A stretch of DNA of 64,000 nucleotides from Beroe forskalii. Taxonomy: Eukaryota > Ctenophora > Nuda > Beroida > Beroidae. The stretch covers positions 1 through 64,000 of the forward strand of contig WFMF01000399.1 of the NCBI GenBank assembly GCA_011033025.1, written 5' to 3'. Position numbers and translations under genes: made by a program. Of this stretch, positions 57,706 through 64,000 are shown in pieces (the stretch's first letter is position 1; every line of letters starts with the position of its first letter). The notes under the pieces are model-generated. The model saw only the letters and a list, made by a program, of their open reading frames with translations. It was not told the origin of the DNA and did no database searches.

Positions 57706-58243
57706 TTGGGAATCGCAATTGTAATTTATGACCACTACAATTGTTTAATTCCTGTTATTCAAAGTGCAATTTGAATTCATGGTAATTGTTATATATTCAT
57801 TGACAATTATATTATGCTTTAATATGACAGGTAGTTACGCTTCTTAAAGAAAATGAGCCTACATGAAATTTGGCTCTTTTGAGAATTGTAAGATACATGA
57901 ATTAGGCCCCTTTTTGATTGAATGTAGACTCTATTTTCTGTAATAATGTGAATTTTATTAATGACTGGATATTCTATTGTTCTTTTGGTTTCATTACATT
58001 GGTTTTTCAATATTGTTGCCATATTATTTCGGTAGGTATTTCAATGTTTTTGGTTGTTTGCATTGCTTCATTGGATATCATAATCTCAACTTTGGATTGA
58101 GAACATTTTTTGATAACACTGAGTAGCTCAGCAAAATAGATTTCTCAATAAATAAATAAAGTCCTACGTATTAATTCGAATTAAAGCACGAATTATGTTA
58201 TTCAACTTTAGAATCTAACTAAACCACCTATTCACAGCACTAC

Positions 58244-59326
58244 ATGATGATGCGCCCGAAGAGAGTGAGCTTCCACCGGGAAGTCACAGTGAAAGAGTTC
58301 ATCAAGAAGAATGGCGACAACTCCGTTGACTCTGACGTCAACTCTCCGGACCTTTACCGGGCGCCTATCAGTCATGTAGGAGACGAGGTCATGGACGAGA
58401 CCTGCCTCGACACGACCTCCTCCGACATGGAGCTAACCGAAACCATGGTCAACCTCCCTGACCCTTCCTCAGAACCTCCCGGTCACGTTCTGGGCGATCT
58501 CACCACCATCTTTAACCGTCCCGGAACTTCGTCCGACGACAAATCGTACGATTCAGACGAAGATGCGAGAGACACTACCGTCATAAGTGTGGAAGAGGTG
58601 AATAAACACATGGCACAGGAAATGGAAATCACCCACAAATTCGGTGATCTGAAGTCCCTTGCTGGGGCCGTGTTGGCGAAGGATACCTCTAATATGTTTC
58701 AAAATTCCTCCGCCATGGACATCAGTTCAGCATCGCTCAATGAGTCCGAATCTAGTACAGTGAGACGGAGTGCCCGTCTAGCCCGGTTGAGCAGCGAGTC
58801 TGGCACGGCAGCAGCAGCCACTCCCGACTTCAGAACGCCACCTGTCAACCTGCGGCCGGACAGGAAACGGGGTACTAAGAGCTCATCCAAACGTCGGAAA
58901 GCAGTCAGAGGCAACATTTCGAATGTATCGCTCAATGCCTCGTCTGATAAGCACAGGAAAGCAGGGGGTGGAAACATTTCGAATGTATCGCTCAATGCCT
59001 CGTCTAATAAGGAAAATCAGGAAAGTTTAATGGAACTTTCAAACGCATCTCACGCTATAAGCAGTGTTTCCAAACTTGCTTCCATCGATTTGCTGGAAAA
59101 TTCCGGGGAATCATCCGACACCTTCTCCTCCCTATTCGTTGAGAGGAAACAAGCAGTAGCAGTGGAGAAGGGTGAGAGGCACCAACAACTCCTCGGTACT
59201 CTGAATCAGAAACGGGAGAACTTCGAGGGCCTCAAGTTGAAGTTAAAACAAGAACAGCAACGATCTGAGGAACTGTGGAAAAAGTATGACACTCCCTGGA
59301 AGAAAACCCACATCCTTATTCTTTAG
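58244..59326 (+). CDS. KNL1/Spc105-like protein with RVSF and MELT-like motifs
   Basis: 360 codons in one exon. Residues 7-10 are RVSF, the PP1-docking motif placed as in KNL1. MELT-type motifs follow: MELT (62-65), MEIT (127-130, preceded by TTVISVEE, like the TVI..MDLT of KNL1), MDIS (158-161) and MELS (263-266). In KNL1 these are phosphorylated by MPS1 to bring in BUB3-BUB1. There is a KEN box (NKENQE, 256-258) and a recent 20-residue duplication (NISNVSLNASS twice, 58917 and 58977). The C-terminus from about 298 to 347 is a charged coiled-coil. The C-terminal RWD domains of KNL1 are missing, and an AATAAA follows at 59556, so this is a short paralogue, a truncated gene or a different PP1-binding protein. 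The first ATG is used; a 5' intron is possible because TATTCACAG precedes it. Confidence 0.5.
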   Translation: MMMRPKRVSFHREVTVKEFIKKNGDNSVDSDVNSPDLYRAPISHVGDEVMDETCLDTTSSDMELTETMVNLPDPSSEPPGHVLGDLTTIFNRPGTSSDDKSYDSDEDARDTTVISVEEVNKHMAQEMEITHKFGDLKSLAGAVLAKDTSNMFQNSSAMDISSASLNESESSTVRRSARLARLSSESGTAAAATPDFRTPPVNLRPDRKRGTKSSSKRRKAVRGNISNVSLNASSDKHRKAGGGNISNVSLNASSNKENQESLMELSNASHAISSVSKLASIDLLENSGESSDTFSSLFVERKQAVAVEKGERHQQLLGTLNQKRENFEGLKLKLKQEQQRSEELWKKYDTPWKKTHILIL

Positions 59327-59555
59327 AGTTGCTTGAGATAATCAAAACCGGATTTGAGAACGGCCGTAAGAAGGTTTATGGCTCTGACCGGAATGAAAAA
59401 GACTGAAAATTGCCAGAATTAACGATGAATTAATTACCCATTTCGTGAAATTGAATTTTACTCAACTATGTATCGCATCCAGAGGCTCAGAGGAATCATC
59501 GAGTCATCGTGTTTCATGAGAAATTTTATGATGGTTTTGGTGTTATATAAAATTC

Positions 59556-59561
59556 AATAAA
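59556..59561 (+). terminator. Poly(A) signal after the KNL1-like gene
   Basis: AATAAA, 230 bp after the stop, supporting the short 3' end of this gene. Confidence 0.5.
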
Positions 59562-60545
59562 AGTTTAAAGCATGATTATTTTCATCATCTTGACATTTTC
59601 CGACAACAACCGCAAATATTATGTTATTCTGAGTAAGTGATGATTGTTTCGTAGTACAGTACCATATTTTTCTGTTCCAAAATATAGCATCTTCAGTACT
59701 TAGAACAACGACAACTTTAATTATATCGTTTTGTTGCTTTTGATTATATTGGTTAATCGAACTTTCGATAATATAATTAGTTAACCGAAAAGTTTTAATT
59801 ATGACTTCTTGGATGAAATGATAATATTAAAATTGTATACTGGTCGTGTACAGTAATTGTTGATGCAGTTTCATTATTTTTAAGTGGTTAGGTATTGACA
59901 AGTCTAACTGGAAAAATTCGTACTTTTGAAACCTTTCATTAAGCAATTTAAGCAAACAACTGACCCATGATATTGATGATAGTCATAACCTAACTCATCT
60001 GATATCAATAATACATTGTCCATTGACCAATTACATACCTTTCGGAATATGTAAATACTTATTACTTTATTAGGTGCTCGAAAATCCCGCTGGAAATTTA
60101 AGCGAATTTTGTAATTGTCAAATCGTTAGCTCAATGAGATAGTTCGCAATTCATTACAGTAGTTCTAAATTGAAGCTTACATTCAAATTCGTGAAATTCT
60201 TAATCAAGTTCTAAATTGAAGCTTACATTCAAATTCGTGAAATTCTTAATCAAGTTATCAGCTCTGATAAGATTGCGTCAGTTATTTGTTCTCACTCATT
60301 AATTAATAAACCACTTTTTGTTTATTATTGTTATTTTGTTGGCCATCAATTAATAATTCTAATTAATAATTCTAAAATGGTTAATAAATTAAAAGTTCAA
60401 AATTCCAAAACTTGATTATTATTTTGTTAGAACATCATAAGGTCAAGAAAAATTGGAAAATTCAGGGCTGGTACTGCCATCATTCGATATATAGTTTTCA
60501 ACCGACACTCGACAGTAACCATGACATTCACAAGGTTTATGGCTC
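59562..60545. other. Intergenic stretch
   Basis: AT-rich; no exon seen except the upstream region of THG1. It contains the 46-bp tandem duplication listed separately. Confidence 0.5.
60161..60252. repeat. Exact 46-bp tandem duplication
   Basis: 60161-60206 and 60207-60252 are identical, starting AGTTCTAAATTGAAGCTTAC. Located about 300 bp upstream of the THG1 start codon. A perfect two-copy repeat is a likely length polymorphism. Confidence 0.9.
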
Positions 60546-61307
60546 ATGGCTAAGAGCAAGTTCGAGTACGTACGAACGTTCGAACTTGAGGACAAACTGC
60601 TGAAGAATGTGTGGATGGTGGTTCGTATCGACGGCAAAGGTTTCCACGCCTTTTCCCAGGAGCACAACTTCATGAAGCCGAATGACTCGCGAGCCCTGGA
60701 CCTCATGAACTGCGCTGCAGAGGGAGTCCTGTCCGAGCTCCAGGACGTGTTTCTGGCGTACGGCCAGAGCGACGAGTTCAGCTTCGTCTTCAAACGCTCC
60801 TCCACGCTGTTCGGCCGCCGGAGCAGCAAGATCATATCGACGGTTTGCTCGGTCTTCACAGCGCACTATGTGTTCCGGTGGGCTGACTACTTCCCCACCC
60901 AGCCCCTCCTGCACCCACCCAGCTTCGATGGCAGAGTGGTTCTCTACCCCACGGTCAGGGACCTCAGGAACTACTTCAGCTGGCGCCAGGCGGACTGCCA
61001 CATCAACAACCTCTACAACACCTGCTTCTGGGAACTAGTGCAGACCGGTGGCTTGACCACGGCTGAGGCCGAAAAGCGGCTCAGTAAAACACTTTCCGCC
61101 GATAAAAACGAGATTTTGTTCTCGGAGTTCGGTATCAATTATAATGAAACCCCTGAACGATTCCGGAAGGGGTCAACGTTAATTCGTAAGGATGTCGTTG
61201 ATGATTCACAGAGAAAACGGAAAGTTATAAGAGTTTTGAGCTGCGATATAATTGGAGATACGTTTTGGAAGGATAACGCGGCTGCTTTATCCTTGTCAGA
61301 TGGGTAA
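60546..61307 (+). CDS. THG1L: tRNA-His guanylyltransferase
   Basis: A complete single-exon gene of 253 residues. The enzyme adds the essential extra G at position -1 of tRNA-His by 3'-5' polymerisation. Starts MAKSKFEYVRTFE, as in other animal THG1 proteins after their targeting peptides. The metal-binding motifs are intact: RIDGKGFH with Asp29, and AYGQSDEFSF with Asp76 and Glu77. Also present are KPNDSRAL, QADCHINNLYNT (152-158, the HINNLYN signature), DKNEILFSEFGINYN and the C-terminal CDIIGDTFWK. The first ATG (60539) is out of frame, so 60546 is the start; no mitochondrial presequence is encoded directly upstream. The first two thirds use GC-rich codons and the last third AT-rich ones. 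The plus-strand neighbours are the KNL1-like gene about 1.2 kb upstream and an unrelated gene 1.3 kb downstream. Confidence 0.97.
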   Translation: MAKSKFEYVRTFELEDKLLKNVWMVVRIDGKGFHAFSQEHNFMKPNDSRALDLMNCAAEGVLSELQDVFLAYGQSDEFSFVFKRSSTLFGRRSSKIISTVCSVFTAHYVFRWADYFPTQPLLHPPSFDGRVVLYPTVRDLRNYFSWRQADCHINNLYNTCFWELVQTGGLTTAEAEKRLSKTLSADKNEILFSEFGINYNETPERFRKGSTLIRKDVVDDSQRKRKVIRVLSCDIIGDTFWKDNAAALSLSDG

Positions 61308-61765
61308 TCAAGTACGTGTTCCATTTGATTTTACCCACAGCTTGCTGGAATTCGACCAATCAGCATTCGCTTTGTCCGGTTCCTCGGGCAAATATCAACA
61401 AATTATGGTCAGGCCATGGAGTATTGGAGTGCCGTGGACCACCTTTTATCCACCGTTGGTATCAGTTAATCCTTGTCTGACGGTAGCTCAAGTAGTGGGG
61501 ACTAGTGAGGAAGTTATTTAGAAAGTTCGAAGTGCAGGAGACCAACTCCATTTCAGGATGCTCATGTTGGCAGTCTAAAGCTGATAATCACTTAACAGGT
61601 GAATTATTTAAAATCATATATAATCAGATAACCGATTCCCATGCATCATTAATCTCTCAGTCACTTCCATCTTATGTGCTTATGTGGATACTTTCATGAT
61701 ATTATCATGATATCATCGTTATAATATTATCATTTTAAGTTAGCAGCCGTCGATGGGAAAAGATT

Positions 61766-61771
61766 AATAAA
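61766..61771 (+). terminator. Poly(A) signal of THG1
   Basis: AATAAA 459 bp after the stop codon; no earlier canonical signal in the 3' region. Confidence 0.45.
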
Positions 61772-62649
61772 ACGGATAGTGCGATAGTAGATATTCTTAT
61801 CTACTGCGCAACCTGAACCGATTTAATAACTTAAATTTGATAAGGTTATAAAATGAAAATCAGATATTGCTTTAGTTGCGCTTATCAGTTTGCTATCTCG
61901 GTTGTGATAACAAATCTTGTGAGAGATGGTCATTTTCTTTTTTGTTCTAATGATTTTGCCGGATTTTAATTGAGCAAGGGATACGTTGAATTAATTGTCG
62001 TGCATTTATTAATTCATTAATTTGGCATTGAATTCGATTCACAACGAGCTTTCAGAATTTTATCCTTACTTTGCATATTAACTAATCGCGTCTTAAACTC
62101 CCGAATCGAAATTAATTTTGTTTCTTTTAATTTATTATTTAAGTATTTAACCGGGCTGTGTGTGGTCCAGTTTTAACTTGATCTTATTTATTTTAAGTCT
62201 ACGAGTCTTATTGGTAACTATTATACTCGTCACTCGACGTATTTGAATTGTGCGGAACTAGCTACGTGACCAAAACCTTGGCCTTACCTGTGGCAGTAAC
62301 TTATGAACCTATTGACTTGAAACACTTATTGGCACACGGTATATTGACTCCACATTGGAAGTTTCCATGTCTGTAGGTGTCTCAGAGTTTCTGCCCCAAA
62401 TCATTTTAACGTTTTGGGTCACGTGACCAAGCCAGCACCAGTCCAATGCATCGAGTTTTGCCATTATAGTCTTCCTGTTTTGGGTTATACCTTGGTACAA
62501 AATATTTATGGGCTACGAGTTCTATACGGATGATTTTTATACCTATCAATTTTATACGGATGAGTCAAATCCGTATAAATTTCATGACTTATAGATATTG
62601 TGTACTAAGGTCTTACTAAGGTAACCCATCGTTTATACCTACAGCTAAC
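61772..62649. other. Intergenic stretch
   Basis: No exon seen. Near 62520-62580 TTATACGGATGA occurs twice in direct order and faces CCGTATAAA, a minor inverted structure just upstream of the next gene. Confidence 0.45.
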
Positions 62650-63057
62650 ATGGAAGACCCCGTGGTCTGGAAGAACCCGTACAACCCGCACAACAGTCCC
62701 AGAAACTCGCCCTCCTACCAAAACCACCTGAACGGCTACCAGAGGTCCTGGACCCGAACCAGCAGCAACACATCGTACACGGAGGAGCAGACCAGCTACC
62801 AGGAGCACCAGGCTGAGCAGAGAAGCTACCAGGAGCACCAAGGAGAGCAGCAGGGTGTCCCCCTGGTTCCAGAGGAGGACAGCAGATGTGAGGCAGGGAG
62901 TGCTCCTGCCACAGAAGGCATGGGTGAGTTGCTGATATACGTTATATTAGAGCTTAAGAGACTAGCAGGCCCGTCTTCTCTTATTTTCAGTTCAGTTTGA
63001 CACCAGTTACGGGTATGCTGCTATATGTTGGGCGGTTGGGATTCTTGACCTGATAGG
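62650..63057 (+). CDS. 5' exons of an unknown Gln/Ser-rich membrane protein
   Basis: Exon 62650-62925 (ATG after a CCTACAG acceptor-like end) joins in phase 1 to an exon starting at about 62992 (acceptor TTATTTTCAG). The first part is polar and partly repetitive (SYQEHQAEQRSYQEHQGEQQ) and rich in Asn, Ser and Gln. After the splice it becomes FDTSYGYAAICWAVGILDLI, a likely membrane segment. The first donor (GTGAGT) is strong; beyond 63057 the structure is unclear: a possible short intron before a C-run ending in CAG at about 63100, with either frame stopping soon after. The family is not recognised. Confidence 0.35.
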
Positions 63058-63229
63058 GTGATGCCGTCCTCCCACTTACTGCTGACCCCCCCCCCCCCAG
63101 GGTTTTGCCTAATTTTGAGATTATCTTATCATCAATTTTATGACCTACTCAAGTAAGCAAGTAAACCACAGTTTCATAATGTTTAGAAGCATTAAATATC
63201 TTGATAACTTTTCACACGAAACTTAGAAA

Positions 63230-64000
63230 GTTTAGTAGCTGCTACAGAAGTGCTTGTGTTTACAGCAATTGCAATCCTTGCAGAGAACCATGCCTCCTGC
63301 AGTGTTGCACTTCCCTCCCTTATCCTCGTCACCTCCACACTTTGTACTCCATGACAGCGACGTCTTCCCTGAGTCACGGGCTACTGTTCCCATGTGACAA
63401 TCATTCCCAACAATCACTATGATGCACTCCTCAGCGGCCATGCCACTCAATACGCATTGCTTGAAGGCCCTTTTGCAGAATGTATGCATTCGGAGACCTT
63501 CTTGGTTACCTCACAGACGCTATCTCCTTTCCCATCGGCTTTCCCGCTATCTCCTCCGTCGCATGGCACTGGAATCTGTATTTTCCTTACTTTGGACTTC
63601 TTGGCGGTAGTGCCCATGTAGCACGTTTTTGACTTCTTGAACACGTAACACTGGTCCTCGCTGAGTCCGCTCTTGACACAGTCCGACACAGCGCCCTTCA
63701 CATCCCTCCGGCAACCCCCAGGTTGATGGTTTTATAGCAAATATCTTCATATTTGGTATTGTCCTCGTCCGGGGTATATGTGTCAGCCTCGTCCGGGTTT
63801 ACTGCTACACAGGACCTGTCCCTGCAAGCTACATCGAGGGATGTGCGCATACCATGTTATCGAGCACATGTCGTGCTTCGCTCTGTCCATGAGGATGTAG
63901 CCTTTGTCACCCCAATCCGTGCCCCAACTGTTCCTTATCTTCCAGTAGGGGTGCCCCCACTTCTTTCCGTACCCCACTAGTCCCACCGCATGGTTTGCAT
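63230..64000 (-). CDS. Papain-family peptidase C-terminus with Cys-rich tail (partial, frame-broken)
   Basis: The gene enters from beyond the window end. The first frame holds [10 protein letters not shown] with the catalytic His, then [17 protein letters not shown] with the Asn of papain-type peptidases, and [14 protein letters not shown], where ordinary family members end. An extra tail follows: [20 protein letters not shown], then two related cysteine-rich units. Unit 1 has [11 protein letters not shown] and [12 protein letters not shown]; unit 2 has [11 protein letters not shown] and [14 protein letters not shown] final [13 protein letters not shown] cluster precedes the stop at 63230. 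Three reading frames are needed, with changes near 63840, in the GGGGG run at about 63720, and near 63490. The changes may be a pseudogene, or sequencing indels (one lies in a homopolymer), or tiny unrecognised introns. The tail is not a granulin domain; I do not recognise it. Confidence 0.75.

Noticed and set aside
60537-61001. Long minus-strand frame opposite THG1
   Set aside because: THG1 on the plus strand has full catalytic motifs; the antisense frame is a consequence of GC-rich codons.

Overview
This window is nuclear DNA from an animal, most likely a non-vertebrate. The protein genes are split by introns with ordinary GT-AG splice sites, and the spacers are long, AT-rich and packed with transposon debris. 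The genes I recognise are a SID-1 family membrane protein, an SKA3-like and a KNL1-like kinetochore protein, THG1, an alpha-kinase and a papain-family peptidase. They do not fix the phylum, and I do not name one. I saw no tRNA or rRNA gene, CRISPR array or bacterial operon.

Layout. 1-5.4 kb: small foldbacks, a truncated RNase H non-LTR retrotransposon and a two-exon DDE integrase-like gene. 7.2-8.5 kb: an intronless alpha-kinase gene. 8.8-20.2 kb: nested foldback elements, a 41-bp minisatellite, and a GC-rich block with telomere-like repeats and very short elements. 21-29.6 kb: two 5'-truncated non-LTR retrotransposons, a 3.2-kb inverted-repeat element holding a 21-bp minisatellite, a 20-bp minisatellite and a ~163-bp satellite. 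29.9-35.1 kb: a SID-1 family gene in 15 phase-consistent exons. 35-51 kb: mostly non-genic, with a small secreted cysteine-rich gene (41.0-42.0 kb), two orphan exons, a piggyBac-like element and further foldbacks. 51.5-55.4 kb: a predicted minus-strand gene of unknown function with one membrane segment. 55.5-59.3 kb: an SKA3-like gene and then a KNL1-like gene, both on the plus strand. 60.5-61.3 kb: THG1. 62.6-64 kb: the start of an unknown gene and, on the minus strand, the C-terminal end of a papain-like peptidase with a repeated cysteine-rich tail, cut by the window end.

The host genes do not form one pathway. The closest functional link is SKA3 beside the KNL1-like gene, both kinetochore proteins. 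The minus-strand membrane-protein gene and SKA3 appear to be divergent, with predicted ATGs about 135 bp apart. The most distinctive non-coding signals are: (1) very short elements whose ends are themselves palindromes and which show 8-bp target duplications; (2) a 66/68-bp element, one copy of which sits in the centre of one of those palindromes; (3) a foldback family with 3-bp duplications in five copies; and (4) two hairpins with nearly the same 24-nt loop but different, compensated stems. All repeat families were defined only by comparing copies inside this window.
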